64,000 nt of DNA from Pictodentalium vernedei. Lineage: Eukaryota > Mollusca > Scaphopoda > Dentaliida > Dentaliidae. The stretch spans positions 57,664,577 through 57,728,576 of the forward strand of contig CM062289.1 in NCBI GenBank assembly GCA_031216915.1, read 5' to 3'. Shown one piece after another: positions 20,701 through 32,355 of this stretch; position 1 is the stretch's first letter; each line of letters begins with the position of its first letter. The notes beneath the pieces were generated by a model. The model did not search any database. It had not been told where the DNA came from and saw only the letters and a list, made by a program, of their open reading frames with translations. The translations under genes and the position numbers were made by a program.

Positions 20701-22438
20701 GTCATATGATAATTTAATTTATTAAACGACAAATTCTTATCGAAATTGATATAATGTACTCCATACTACGATGTTAAACCGGACAGAAAATTCATGTATA
20801 CAGTTGAAATTATTGAGTGAGGTGTTTGTGCACACGATCTAGACACCACCTTATGCTTGAAGCGGGACAAATCGGCATTGGTCGTACTTCGTTGAATGGT
20901 ATCCGGAGATTCGCTTCGCGATCTTGAATATACCTCCAGTAAAGTCCCTCTTTTCTTAAGTCATGTTTTCCTTTTTATCCAATAGTACTGTGGAGTTCAT
21001 TACTCAGCCAATTCGCATGATATTTGGTGAGCTTCAATGGTCGAGGGCTAGATTATTTTTGGTGGTCTAAATTTGTTAATCAGAATTTGTTTTATTACAA
21101 ATTATTGCAGAGTTCTTACAGACGATCTCCAATAATTTGTAATAGAACAAACTTGCACAAACAAAATATTATTTGGATTTCACTGAATAGGAAACGTGAG
21201 CAAGTAAAATCTCGGCTTTTGCTCTTGTACCCCCATTTTTTAAAGCCTTGATAGTGGCTTCCAGCACTCAACCAGTACCGCTCTTAACTTTTAGTTATGG
21301 TTGCTTCGGATTTTAGATATCCCACCATTGTCCAAAATAACATTCAATTTACGTGTTTTCTTTCAACTTTTAACCCTTTACCCAACTCAGACGCAGACGA
21401 TATCAAAATTTATTACTTTAAATATCATTTTATTAAATTTTTCAATAAATTTCAACAAAACCATATCATGTGGCTGCTTCAGGTTTTATTTCAGAAATCA
21501 CACAAACTCAGGTACTATCGACCGATAGAACATGAAAAGAAACGTTCCAATATTATAATAGTGATCGTGGAAATTTTACAGTGGAAATTAAGAGACATTA
21601 TAGTATTCAAGAGACAGACACTTTCACCTCGCTGTAGGTCTGCTCGATGAAGGCCCCATTCCGGGTGATGGACGTAATTCGTTGAATGACTTTTTAGAGG
21701 TTTGCTTTGCGATTTCAAAATAGCCTAGAAGTAAATTTTATTGTATTTTTCAGGTTGGATTCGTGACACGACTGGAAGCTACATTGGTCTTTTTTACTCG
21801 TCATTACCTTTGTGTGTACTATCGGCTTTAGTACTCTCTATATTCCAGTTTTTGTCGAGCTCAAGAGAGAGTAAAACTTATAATGTTCACACAGTTTCAA
21901 CGAAGAACGTTCAATGAACGCATTGACTTTTTTCTTGCAAGGAATCAGGCAAAAGATAAGTTTTGGTGAATCCTTTGAACTCTGTGGTATTATAACCGGA
22001 GCGTGAACAGACCATTATAAACTTTCGAAACAAAAAGACAAATTTACTGTTATTATATTGCATTCACAATCACAATCTACTATTCGGATTTTGTTTAATT
22101 TAATTTCAATTGTTTCAAACTTGGCATATTTTTCATTCGTCGTGTGACAGCAAGCCTCTCTCAAAGAAGTTGTTAACAAGTTGTCTCTTTTCATTGTTTC
22201 CCTCCATTGTTTATTTAAGCTCTATTCACTAAGTTAATAAGGCATCTCATTTGGACCCAGTGAAAGATTACTTTAATTTGTCTATTGAGTAAACTTATTA
22301 TAACATGCCGCATTTATTGTACTGTATATATAGCATTGATCACAAGTAAGAATTCAGTGAAAGTTTGGACTTCCAAACGTTACTCTGCATCATTTTACTG
22401 GGAAATCCCACGAGCTATTGCTGTAATATTGTTCGGAT
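20701..22438. other. AT-rich sequence with one partial MITE
   Basis: The only recognisable piece is at about 21369-21470. There CCCTTTACCCAACTCAG and TTTCAACAAAACCATATCAT match the left half of the family A variant at 45608-45807. Two imperfect repeats (CAGAGTTCTTACAGACGATC / TTGCAAGG) and no gene are seen. Open frames here have no coding character. Confidence 0.5.
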
Positions 22439-22638
22439 ATCCAACAAGTCCAATTGTTAAATGTCTACTGCTGTGAGATATTTGGAATATCAGATTCGCT
22501 ATTAAATTGTTGTCGTCTTTAATTCGCTTCCGAGTCATCCAACAAGTCCAATTGTTAAATGTCTATTGCTGTGAGATATTTGGAATATCAGATTCGCTAT
22601 TAAATTGTTATCGTCTTTAATTCGCTTCCGAGTCATCA
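22439..22638 (+). repeat. Tandem duplication, 98-bp unit, two copies
   Basis: ATCCAACAAGTCCAATTGTT starts at 22439 and again at 22537. The copies differ at only about two positions, so the duplication is recent. Confidence 0.93.
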
Positions 22639-22651
22639 GTTGAACACCATT

Positions 22652-23010
22652 ATTACTATTATTTATTGGTGTTTACTTATGCACAATGGCTAATCGTGAC
22701 TGTGACAGTTTTACGGGGGAGGAAGCCGGAGTACCCGAAGAGAACCACCGAGCATCGACGAGCAACTGTCAGCTCCTCAACATTCTAACTCTGTTCAAGC
22801 TCCGCTCAAGCAGGGTTACAGCGGTTGAAGACATGTGCACCATCGACGTGCAGTACGCCTTAGAACACGGCGTCAGCGTGCCCCCATGTAGGCAACCGAG
22901 ATGAAATGCCTTGCCTAAGGACACAACGCGGGTCGTCCCGGACGGGGATCGAACTCGGGACCTCGGGCATAGAAGTCCAACAGTCTACCAATGAGCCACC
23001 GCGCTGCCCA
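22652..23010 (-). mobile_element. tRNA-derived SINE (family B) with 14-bp duplication
   Basis: Read on the minus strand, the head GCGGTGGCTCATTGGTAGAC (A box) and GAGTTCGATCCCC (B box) lead the family B body (GTTGTGTCCTTAGGCAAGGC, GGGTTACAGCGG-type words) and an ATAAATAAT tail. AGTTGAACACCATT flanks it at 22638-22651 and 23011-23024. A small duplication (AAGCTCCGCTC) lies in the body. Confidence 0.93.
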
Positions 23011-23094
23011 AGTTGAACACCATTGCTTCACGGCAGATATCGACGGTCGATCCCCACGGTCATAGTATCTTCCACGCCAGTTCATTGGCTGCGA

Positions 23095-23205
23095 TTATAA
23101 GAGTCCATATTTCTTATATAGGGGTAGAGTAATTAATATTTTTAACATGCAGCCTTAAGGCTTTATGTTGAAAATATTGAATGGTCTACCCCACAAATCA
23201 ACTAA
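23095..23205. repeat. Family I hairpin, first copy
   Basis: GGGGTAGAGTAATTAATATT with TTTAACATGCAGCC pairs with GGCTTTATGTTGAAAATATT and GGTCTACCCC. The left flank TGGCTGCGATTATAAGAGTC resembles the right flank of 38225-38330 in reverse complement, so both are one repeat family. Confidence 0.75.
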
Positions 23206-23942
23206 GCAGCTCTCCAACTCTATGAAATTATGAAGTACTCTGTTCCTGGATCGGAAAAGCGACCTCACGTGTTCAGAGGGTTACATGAAACAAGATATTC
23301 CGTGCGAATGGACTGATCACATCTTTATAATACAGTTATCGAAACATGTCATTCGGAGTCCAAATCTGGAATTAAAACTAGAAAGTACCTTAACAGTATT
23401 CAGGAATAAAGACAATAGGTTTCAATGCTGTGTTTAGTAAACAGAAATTTGTCAGCATCAGCTGCATATAGATTTGTTTCAAATCAATGCAGGGATGTAG
23501 CGAATGGTTGTTAGGGGTGATGAACCCGGGAGTGAACCCCCACTGGTATTTTGTCTAGTATGGGCGTTTTCTTCTCGATTGAAATCCTTTTAACAGTAAC
23601 AATGCACTTTCATATGAGACCGGATGAGATGCTTTGACCACACAGTCGGTCAAACAAATGAGCTGCTGCGTAGAGCTGAAATGGTTAACCAATTAATCGA
23701 TTAATCAATGTTCAACATCTTGATCGATCCAAAAAGTAATTGATCGATTAAACGTTACTTTTGAACCACTGTATCATATGGGTTAACAAAGGAACAAACT
23801 TGATCCAAAACAGGCAAACATTGTCACACTGACTCACATCAATTATATGAGACAGAATAAAGCATGCGAGTTACTTGCTGACATACTTGTTTACTTGCAT
23901 GATCATCATACTGTATTAGTAGCTGGAAATGGTCATTCTTAG
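23206..23942. other. No gene recognised
   Basis: A degenerate ATTAATCGATTAATCAATG stretch near 23690-23755 recalls the hAT MITE ends but has no clear borders. Confidence 0.4.
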
Positions 23943-24186
23943 CCCTTTACCCATTTGCGTGTAGCAGACGATACTTGCAAAATAAATTCATGAATTACTA
24001 AACAATTTTCAATTTTTGTGTCAAAAACATAGCTTATGACCCCTCATTGGAACGAGCTCAATGAGCTTGTTCCAATGAGGGGTCACAAGCTATGTTTTTG
24101 AGACACAAATTGAAAGCATAATAAATTTGAATGGAGATTTTTGTATATAGGCCTAGTCGGTTTTGTTTGTTACGTTGGGTAAAGGG
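23943..24186. mobile_element. Family A TTAA MITE
   Basis: CCCTTTACCCATTTGCG left end and CGTTGGGTAAAGGG right end, flanked by TTAG and TTCA. The perfect core hairpin CCCCTCATTGGAACGAGCTC is complete, with TGTTTTTGAGACAC arms. Confidence 0.85.
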
Positions 24187-24605
24187 TTCATGCTGTAAAT
24201 CATCAACGGTATGGCAGTAATTTACACCTACAGTGGAACTACATCCAAGTTGACCTTTGGTGACCTCGACCTGAATGCAAAACTTGTCTAAATTTATCGC
24301 TCGCCGCCTCGCAAAGAGTGAAATATAAGCGGCAATTATTTAATATGTTTTTAAATGAGTTTACCTCATAAGATACCAAAAATTAGTACAAATGCGTTGT
24401 CTCATGTTAATAAAACATCCATCAATCGAAATTGTATGTTATTATGTTTGCGTGTTTCTTTTTCAATTTCGTTTCAGTGATAAAATTGACAGTGGAAGTA
24501 CCGCGGATCGGAACTCATCTAAACAAAAACAGATTCGCACGTGCGTACGTCTGCTGCTTTGTAAAATCGAGAAAAAGTAATAGCGACTCTTAATAATCTG
24601 ACGAT

Positions 24606-24730
24606 CATTTAGTAGTTTGGTGTTCCAAATGTTCACCTATCGTGGTGAATTAGTGTTAACCGCCCGCCGAAGGCTCGCGGTTAACACCTCTTCACCATTC
24701 GTAATGAACATTTGGTACACCCAACTACTA
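24606..24730. repeat. Palindrome with TAGTAGTTTGGTGT arms
   Basis: The arms TAGTAGTTTGGTGTTCCAAA and GGTGAATTAGTGTTAACCGC meet at GCCGAAGGC, with several mismatches in the outer part. Confidence 0.85.
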
Positions 24731-24893
24731 TGGGTATATTCTATATATATTACAAACCACATCAAGTCAGTGCGAAATTCCTTCTCATCACTATTAATAC
24801 ATAGTGGCGAGGAAACGTTAAAAATTTTCAGTCAGATTCCCCCTGTGTACATATATATTCCGTAATTGAGATTCTTACCCGACTCCGTAAAAA

Positions 24894-25560
24894 GAAATGA
24901 GGCTATGAGGGATAGTAAATGAGGCCTCACTGAGGGCTTTTCACATAGCCCTCGTGGCCTCATACGACTAAAAAGGGATTCTCCAAAAGGTATCCACGAT
25001 AGGTATCCTCAAATAATACAATACCAGGCCATGGGTATCCTCAAATACTGAAATGAGGCTATGAGGGATAGTAAATGAGGCCTCATTGAGGGCTTTTCAC
25101 ATAGCCCTCGTGGTCTCATACGACTAAAAAGGGATTCTCCAAAAGGTATCCACGATAGGTATCCTCAAATAATACAATACCAGGCCATAGGTGTCCTCAA
25201 ATACTGAAATGAGGCTATGAGGGATAGTAAATGAGGCCTCATTGAGGGCTTTTCACATAACCTTCATGGTCTCATACGACTAAAAAGGGATTCTCCAAAA
25301 GGTATCCTCGATAGATACTCTCAAATAATACAATACCAGGCCATAGGTATCATCAAATACTGAAATGAGGCTATGAGGGATAGTAAATGAGGCCTCATAG
25401 AGGGCTTTTCACATAGCCCTCATACGACTAAAGAGGGATTCTCCAAAAGGTATCCTCGATAGGTATCCTCAAATAATACAATACCATGTCATAGGTATCC
25501 TCAAATACCGAAATGAGGCTAAGAGGGATGGTAAATTAGACCTCATACGACAAAAAAAGG
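24894..25560 (+). repeat. 156-bp satellite, about 4.3 copies
   Basis: GAAATGAGGCTATGAGGGAT starts at 24894, 25050, 25206, 25362 and 25510 (last unit shortened). Each unit also contains ATGAGGCCTCAT, a small palindrome, and GGTATCC words. Later units carry small deletions. Confidence 0.95.
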
Positions 25561-25839
25561 ATTCTGGAGAAATATGAGCCAGAAAAACTACGCTAGTTCA
25601 ATCGAACTTACCCCTGGGGGCCTTCTCGGTTCCTGGGGGCCTCTCGGTTCCATGGTATGGTGGTCCTAAATAGGATTCTAGGGGGAATCCGTACTAAATA
25701 AAGTCTTTTTGGTGATTTGGAGGGATTGTCGGGTTGTTTGTGGTAATTCATGATACTCTGATTCAATCGAATACACCCTCCGAACATACCCCTGTCCTAT
25801 AAGAAAGATTTAGGTAACATAGCAACCACGTGCTACCAT

Positions 25840-26075
25840 AGAAACCAAGATGGCGGCCTCCAGTATACAAAATGGGCGACGGAAATACGTATCACCTTAA
25901 CAACACGCGCTGCGCATGCGCACTAACACCACGTATCACTATGACGTCACAAGATGGCCGCTCTCGAGGGTTACCATGACAACACAACATGGCGCCACTG
26001 GGTCACGTTACATGACGTGACTTCCGAGGTCTGGCTCCGAGGTCCGGCAAATATTGCCCCAAACATACATAACAT
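25840..26075 (+). repeat. Dispersed repeat K with AAGATGGCGGCC
   Basis: CCAAGATGGCGGCCTCCAGT, GCGCATGCGCACTAACACCAC and ACTGGGTCAC recur in the same order at about 37080-37320. TGACGTCACAAGATGGC lies inside. No coding content. Confidence 0.75.
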
Positions 26076-26572
26076 ACTACTTATATACATATTTTGTGTT
26101 GAGGAAGCTTTACGTACTCAATTGGTGTGGGTAGTATATATGCTATTCAAAAAAGTAGGGGGTATCCAAACTGATTTTGATATTTTCGGAAAATGATATT
26201 GGAAATGCGTGATTGCACACATCAATATGTTACCAAGTTTACTGTGGACCATGAATGTCACCGGCCCACGAAAACTTCGTGCTGGTTTTTCGCACGACCG
26301 CCGCGTTAATGTCTGAGGGGTACGTTTTTGAAATTTTCATTTGTACTGGACTGGCCTTTTCGGAGTTCCCATCGTTCTTTTCTTGGTATAAACTCGTTCA
26401 TCAATAGTTTCTGGTCGAAACGTAACTTTTGAGGTAAGCGAAGACTGACACGTGACGAACCTTTTTGAGCCGTTGCCATGTTGGAAGCTAGCAACAGAAA
26501 GACTGCAATGGCAGATTTGAAAATCAGTCATACCAGAAAAGTGAAGGTTGCACTCCATTGACCCAGGTCGCA

Positions 26573-26664
26573 GTAAAATTACCAATCGCAAGCACTTGGG
26601 TGGTAAACTTTGCTCTAAGAATCACGTATACCGCCCAAGTTCTTGCGACTGGTAATTTTACGGC
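26573..26664. repeat. Palindrome
   Basis: GTAAAATTACCAATCGCAAG with CACTTGGGTGGT pairs with ACCGCCCAAGTTCTTGCGAC and TGGTAATTTTAC. The loop is about 25 bases. Confidence 0.85.
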
Positions 26665-26814
26665 GATCCCAGTCAACGTTGTTTAACACTGTTGTGTTGT
26701 TCTGTGTATTTATCACTATGGTTAGGCTGAACACCCTTTTCACTGTTTTGGGTCTTGGACGCACAACTAAAAAAATAACAACACACACATTTCATTAAAT
26801 GAGCCGAATACATA

Positions 26815-27044
26815 TTATGTTTCTGTCGACTCATTTGTAATTTTTTGGCGCTTGGGTCTTGAGCTGTTATACAAAATGTTGTCGAATGAAATCATATTCT
26901 CAGACCCTGAGGATCGAAAAAGGAGTATCTGTTTCTTTTTCATTACTAAAACCATCATACAAATGATAATTAAACCAAGAATACATCCAATGAAGATGAA
27001 AGCTAGCCCAACAGCAGTTACTGGATCTTTGTCAGGAGATGAAC
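26815..27044 (-). CDS. Mannose receptor-like gene, last coding exon (transmembrane helix and tail)
   Basis: The exon opens after a good acceptor (TTTTTATTACAG|GT) at 27045 and ends at a stop at 26815. It encodes a short extracellular stub (SSPDKDPVT), a hydrophobic helix (AVGLAFIFIGCILGL then IIICMMVLV), a basic stop-transfer KKK and a cytoplasmic tail of about 40 residues. The tail holds SFDNILYNSS, which fits the FxNxxY endocytosis signal of MRC1-type mannose receptors. It begins in phase 1 and so joins directly to the exon at 48227-48397. The protein is therefore likely a type I endocytic lectin receptor. Which mannose receptor paralogue it is cannot be told from this piece. No clear polyadenylation signal was found downstream. 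Confidence 0.8.
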
Positions 27045-27301
27045 CTGTAATAAAAATTAATAGTGTTTTATTATAACCTTCTTCATAAGATACCATCAAT
27101 TATCGTCTTCGCTGCACAATGTAAAAAGTGCTCTGTTGAAAACATGACAAAATACTAACAATTTTCTACTCGTACTAAAATCGCAAAATATAACAGTGAA
27201 ACTTCGTATAACTGACAATGGCTGTGTTTTGTTCGACCTAGAAGCAGAAGCAAGGATGTGATATTTCGTTTAGCTTTAACAAGACAAGGGATGTAGAGCG
27301 G

Positions 27302-27302
27302 T

Positions 27303-27335
<33 letters not shown>
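27302..27335. repeat. Homopolymer G run
   Basis: More than 30 consecutive G. Its exact length may be unreliable in the assembly. The surrounding 27045-27790 shows no gene. Confidence 0.9.
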
Positions 27336-27339
<4 letters not shown>

Positions 27340-27796
27340 CCCCACAGCTTTTCCCATAAACAGTTGAGACAGAGGCAGAGATACAGATAGAAAGAGAGGG
27401 TGGGTGAGGGGGATTTTTGCCAACATTTTCTTTATCGACCCGTCAATTCAATATAATTGCAATTTAGCAGGAGGGGGGGACTCTTTACTCTCACACACGC
27501 TATGTAAAACAATGTCCACGCGCATTGTGATTTCCGACAACAGTGTCCTATGATTGCATTACAGAAAAAAATCAATGACAAACACCACATGCTCAACAAT
27601 GCTAACTTCTACCTTTTTTATTGCCATAAATTTTATTGAAGTCTGTCCTAATTTGTCTGAAAATGATTATATTTAATGACATTAAAAGAGCATTGGAAAA
27701 TAAACCACCAAACTGTAACAAACAGCAAAAATGGACATATTGCAAAATCGGACAAACCGACAACCTTTTTATTCAATAATAGTATAGATATACATA

Positions 27797-28052
27797 CAGT
27801 ACGTGGAGAGTGTATTATCACTAAATCACCCGCAGAGTGGAGATTCCACCCAAGCAATAATTGCAAATTTGTTGCAAAGCATAACCAGCACAAGCAAAGT
27901 TTCAGCCAATGGACCTCCGGGTTAAACCCGGAGGTCCATTGGCTGAAACATTGCTTATGTTTTTGTCGATATGTACACAATTTGAACGTTATAGCTTGGG
28001 TGATATCTCCACTCCGCGGGTGATTTAGTTACAATCCACTCTCCACGTACTG
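27797..28052 (+). mobile_element. Tc1/mariner-like MITE, family C2
   Basis: The ends CAGTACGTGGAGAGTG and complement are flanked by TA. Inner arms GTGGAGATTCCACCCAAGC and GGGTGATATCTCCACTCC. The centre is CCAATGGACCTCCGGGTTAA, shared with family C1. Confidence 0.92.
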
Positions 28053-28094
28053 TATACATGATCTCAGATGCTCCAAGAATCTGCGTTTACAACT

Positions 28095-28743
28095 ACCCAT
28101 AACGTTCTGCTACCCGACGGTGTCGTGGTTGTTGGTCTTGTCGAGTTGATGCAGTAGTTGTTGGGGTTAGAATAGCGGTTGTTTTGGTAGTAGTGGTAGA
28201 CATGATAGTCACACTGATTGTGAAGGGTGGTTGTGAGGTCGAGTTTATTGGTGTGGTAGATGTGTTGGATGTTGGAGTGGTTGGTAGAGTAATTTATTTG
28301 ATTATTCTGATGGTTGGTATAGTAGTGATTGATGTAGTACTTGTAGTGGTTGGTATAGTAGTGGTTGATGTAGTACTTGTAGTGGTTGGTATAGTAGTGG
28401 TTGATATAGTACTTGTAGTGGTTGGTATAGTAGTGGTTGATGTAGTACTTGTAGTGGTTGGTATAGTAGTGGTTGATGTAGTACTTGTAGTGGTTGGTAT
28501 AGTAGTAGTTGACGTAGTACTTGTAGTGGTTGGTATAGTAGTGGTTGATGTAGTACTTGTAGTGGTTGGTATAGTAGTGGTTGATGTAGTACTTGTAGTG
28601 GTTGGTATAGTAGTTGTATAGGTTGGAGTTCTAGCTCTTGGTATTGAAGTGAGTAATGCAGTAGAGGTTGTGTCGTACAGTGTTCGCCTCGAAATGATGA
28701 CCACGACAACCACTGTTAACACCAACCACGACAAGAAGTACAC
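28095..28743 (-). repeat. 36-bp minisatellite that encodes Thr-rich repeats on the minus strand
   Basis: A GGTTGGTATAGTAGTGGTTG-type unit of 36 bp is repeated about 8 times at 28308-28620. On the minus strand, the strand of the receptor gene, it reads TTTIPTTTSTTS repeats. The frame stays open from 28743 to 28095 except for one TAA at about 28294. A possible acceptor (GTGTTAACAG) near 28692 would open it in phase 1, like the receptor exons. It could be a mucin-like stalk exon damaged by one stop, or just an intronic minisatellite; the second is somewhat more likely. The plus-strand Val-rich frame is its shadow. Confidence 0.6.
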
Positions 28744-28754
28744 CCATTAAAAAT

Positions 28755-29110
28755 TACTACACCAACAACTACTTCACCAACAACCTCAACTACAGCAACA
28801 ACCACTCCAACTACTACAACAAAAACTACTACCACTAACCACAACACGGACTAAACCAACTAAAAAACAAACAACTGCGACACCGACAAACACCACAACA
28901 ACCAATAGAACTACAATACCAACAAATACTACACCAACAACCTCAACTACAGCAACAACCACACCAACTACTATACCAACAACTACTACCACCAACCACA
29001 ACATTGCCTAAACCAACTGAAAAAACAAACAACTACGACACCGACAAACACTGCAGCAACTACCAGAACTCTAACACCAACGACTACAGCACCAACAACG
29101 ATTCCTTTCC
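28755..29110 (+). repeat. ACC/ACA-rich low-complexity block, opposite in sense to the neighbouring minisatellite
   Basis: CAACAACTACTNCACCAACAAC-like words repeat in direct order, with a longer duplication of CACCAACAACCTCAACTACA at about 28764 and 28932. The plus strand would give Thr/Pro-rich stretches broken by stops. With the preceding block it makes a large imperfect inverted arrangement. Confidence 0.75.
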
Positions 29111-29114
29111 AAAA

Positions 29115-29535
29115 GCCTAGAATGAATTTTAAATCCAGAAGCCATAAGGAGGTGGGAACCATATACGTGATAGGAACTATGATGCTTATGGCTTAAGGTC
29201 AAAAAGGAGCTTAGAGCTATGAAACATATAATCTAGGAACCGTATAGAAATTAGGAGCCATAAAGGTTGTTGGTCGGGAACCATGTAGAAGCTAGGTGCC
29301 ATAAAGCTTATAATCTAGGAGCCAAATATGAGCTATGAGCTGTATAGGAGCAATAAAGGAGACAAACAGAAACCCTATGGGAGCGAGGAGCTATAAAGGG
29401 GCCATATAAGAGATAGGATCCAGATAGGAGCTAGAAGCTATATAGGAACCGTATAGAAGCATGAAGGTTATGGTCAAGGAGTTGTATAGGACCATATTGG
29501 AGTTAGAAGCCATGCAGGTGGTGGACTGCATATAA
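29115..29535 (+). repeat. Degenerate GGAGCCATATAGGAGCTA-type array
   Basis: Short words such as TAGGAGC, GAGCCATA and AACCGTATAGAAGC recur every 20-40 bases without strict period. A short similar stretch is at 36860-36915. Confidence 0.7.
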
Positions 29536-29735
29536 CTACCGTAAAAGCTATGGACCAGTGTAGCAAGAACAGGGTCTGGAGTAGGAAGGATACATGTGGG
29601 TAGTAGAATGTTATGGGCAGTTGGAAGTGTTGATTCTTGCAGCATTTCAAAGAAGTTTTGCCGTCCATTTGGAAACATGTTTGGTAATTTTCAGGCGTTT
29701 CCGGTAATTCGATGTACTCAGGAAGCTAGTTCTAC

Positions 29736-30345
29736 CTTACTAGAGACCTAGCATAACAATGTATGTCCTACATATACCAACTATAGGACAGTATGCCGCC
29801 TTAGGGGGATTGATATTACTAAGGACCAGCAGAAGAGCAACAGGAGTACAGACTAAACATCTATACTAACATCCTAAACTACCAAGCAATACCTCGCAAT
29901 GACCAAATCTTACGCATTACCTGCATTCGATGGCTAGTAGTACCAAGGACTAACAGTAGAACAATAGGGGTACAGACAGAGCACCCTACATTACAATACT
30001 AAACAACCATTCATTACCTCCGTCCCCAACCCACAATATCGCTTGGCGTGGCATTACGTACTACCTATACCAACTGTAGAACAGTATAATGCCTTGAGTG
30101 GATCAACAGAACTAAGGGATAACACTGAATCAGCAGGTGTACTGACCGTAGATCATATCCCACTGCACTAGACATAAAGATTGTTGGTCCCCACACACAC
30201 CGCACAATACCACCTGGAAGAGCATTACCCACCGCCCATAGCAACCATATGATGGAATAAAGCATTCGGTACGTTAGTTGTACTAAATGCTAGCAGTAGG
30301 CCAACTGGATTATGTACTGCCCATACTATACTACCATATCAATCA
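29736..30345 (+). repeat. Diverged tandem repeat of about 290 bp
   Basis: ATACCAACTATAGGACAGTATGCC near 29777 recurs as ATACCAACTGTAGAACAGTATAATGCC near 30067. The following ACTAAGGACCAGCAG and ATTACC words also recur, and a partial unit is at about 29940. Confidence 0.6.
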
Positions 30346-30995
30346 AGTACGAAAATCCCGACACACTCGAACAGCGTCATATTTGATTGTGCTGTGGTAA
30401 ACAACAGTGGTCAACGTCTCTATAAAGTCACGTACACATCATGACATCACAACGTCATTAACAACGACAAACGTTTCGTGGGGGGAAATTCAAGCGAACT
30501 CGACTTCCTCATCATATTAGGCATCAATCTCTCTCATCACATTGCCATATTATATACCCCAAACCATGCCCATGCATACATGTATTCCTCAATGTACTAT
30601 TGTGTATATGCACCACGTACACCACATGCTGGATCAAGATGGATAGAGCCGTACTAGAAGAAAGTTTACCCGACAAAACTCTGGTATCTATGGGGGTTTA
30701 ACACTGCCTGCACAGACAAAGCTCTGGGTAATGGGGTACGATTCATTCATGCTAAACGACTCACGGACTATTGAACAATATTTGTATCATACAGACGCCG
30801 AAGTTCTAGACAATCGTTTGGTTTAGGAGGTATAAGCCTCTCGAGTTTTCCCTTTTTTGAAGCTTTAGCGACTTCTGTTTTAAAGTTTTCATGCGGAAAA
30901 GGTTGGTAGCATTTTGTCTTCCAGATTTAGTTAGCCGATCACTCACGGAATATTTCGTGCGATGTAATTAACTGTTAACCCGCTGAGTATTTTCA
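30346..30995. other. No feature recognised
   Basis: Neither a believable frame nor a clear repeat is seen. Confidence 0.4.
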
Positions 30996-30997
30996 GA

Positions 30998-31066
30998 ATA
31001 TTTTTCGTCAAATCTAGTCATGGCTGCTGTAAAGCAGCCATGACAAGATTTGATGAAAAATTCATC
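30998..31066. repeat. Short palindrome
   Basis: AATATTTTTCGTCAAATCTAG with TCATGGCTGCT pairs with AGCAGCCATGACAAGATTTG and ATGAAAAATT. Confidence 0.85.
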
Positions 31067-31132
31067 TAAATTTAACTCGAGACATCATTGGCTAAAAGGT
31101 CTATTAAGTTCAAGGGGAGGTAATTTGATTAA

Positions 31133-31256
31133 CCCTTTACCTAACGTAACGACAAAACCCGCCAGCGCTATTCTCAAAAATCGCCAATTAATTGTCAGTA
31201 TTTTTTTCATTTTTTGTCTCAAAAACATAGGTTATGACCCCTTGTTGGAACGAGCT
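31133..31256. mobile_element. Family A TTAA MITE, left half cut by a SINE
   Basis: TTAA at 31129-31132, then CCCTTTACCTAACGTAACG and the left half of the core hairpin, ending at GGAACGAGCTCG where the SINE begins. The right half is missing. Confidence 0.85.
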
Positions 31257-31565
31257 CGTAACCTGCGGCAACCGTGTTGTGTCCTTGGAAGACACTTCAC
31301 TCCCATTGCCCACATAGGGGCACGGTGACGGTGTGTACTAAGGCGTACTGCACATCGATGGTGCACTTGTCTTCAACCAATGCTAACCCTGCTTGTGTGG
31401 AGTTAGTATGTTGGGGAGCTGACAGTTGCTCGCCATTGCTCGGTGGTTCTCTCCGGGTACACCGGCTTCCTCCACCCGTAAAACTGTCATGGTCATGATT
31501 AGCCATTGTGCAGAAGTATGTGACCTTAAACACAAATAAATAAATAAATAAATAAATAAATAAAT
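31257..31565 (+). mobile_element. SINE family B, 5'-truncated
   Basis: The head is missing. The body (GTTGTGTCCTTGGAAGACAC, TGCACATCGATGGTGCACTT, AACCCTGCTTGTGTGGAGTT, GGTTCTCTCCGGGTACACC) and an (AAAT)n tail are present. Near-consensus sequence suggests a young copy. Confidence 0.88.
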
Positions 31566-32355
31566 ATCTGCCAGCAGCATGCAATGAGTTAAATGCATTA
31601 TAATATGAAAGTTGATGCGATTTAAAAACTATTTAGCAGTTAAAGGGACAGTGAGCCACTAATTTGAAAAAAAAGTTCAGTTTTGACAAAACCACCACTT
31701 TCATTATACAAAAACGCCCTTTTGCTTCATATATCATTTGTATGAAAGCAATCATTTCTATTAAATGAAGGCGATAATTTACAGACATTTCAAACAAGAC
31801 GCTTGCAGCCCTAAAAATCTCGACCTTTTTATCATTCGAGAAAATTTCCGGGATGGTACAAACTGCAATGTCATATTCGATATTCGATATAATTTACTTT
31901 CTAGACGGACAAAAGTGAAGTTTGTGTACATGTGTTCTATTCATTGCGTCCACGCAATCTATTTTGGATATCTTCTGTTGTATCGCACGTTGTGGCTTTC
32001 ACTGGAAGCATAACAGCGCTTTACTTAAAAGAATACTAAGTATTTCATATAACAGTGTCTAATTATTGTTAAAATACTGCACAGTTGTTGTTCGTGGCAA
32101 TCATTCCTTCGGTCAGCGGTGAAGGTAAAATTAGAAAACATGTGTAATCACACAATATGTCACGATGATGTGTTTACTTCCGATCAATTTCGGACATCTT
32201 CGTTTTTGTCTTCGCAATGACGTGTTTTCTGAAAAATCATCTGCATTAAAGTTTTTTAGTTGCGGATTTAAGGGCGTTGCTTCTAATGCTTTACATATTG
32301 CATATACAGTGTTTTTACATGCCCTTTCGCATAGAAGTAAATCTAGGACCCGATA
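31566..32355. other. No gene recognised
   Basis: AT-rich intronic-type sequence (if the receptor gene model holds). The open frames at 31765-32013 and 32165-32383 show no domain or motif. Confidence 0.45.

Noticed and set aside
21297..21650. 117-residue plus-strand frame
   Set aside because: It overlaps the partial family A variant MITE and AT-rich sequence, with no protein motif.
22652..23010. tRNA gene at the SINE head
   Set aside because: A and B boxes are present, but the structure is the head of a SINE with target duplications and a tail; no complete tRNA fold with acceptor stem was supported.
28184..28621. Plus-strand open frame rich in VVVDVVLVVVGI
   Set aside because: It is the opposite-strand shadow of the 36-bp minisatellite; periodic Val repeats have no coding meaning.
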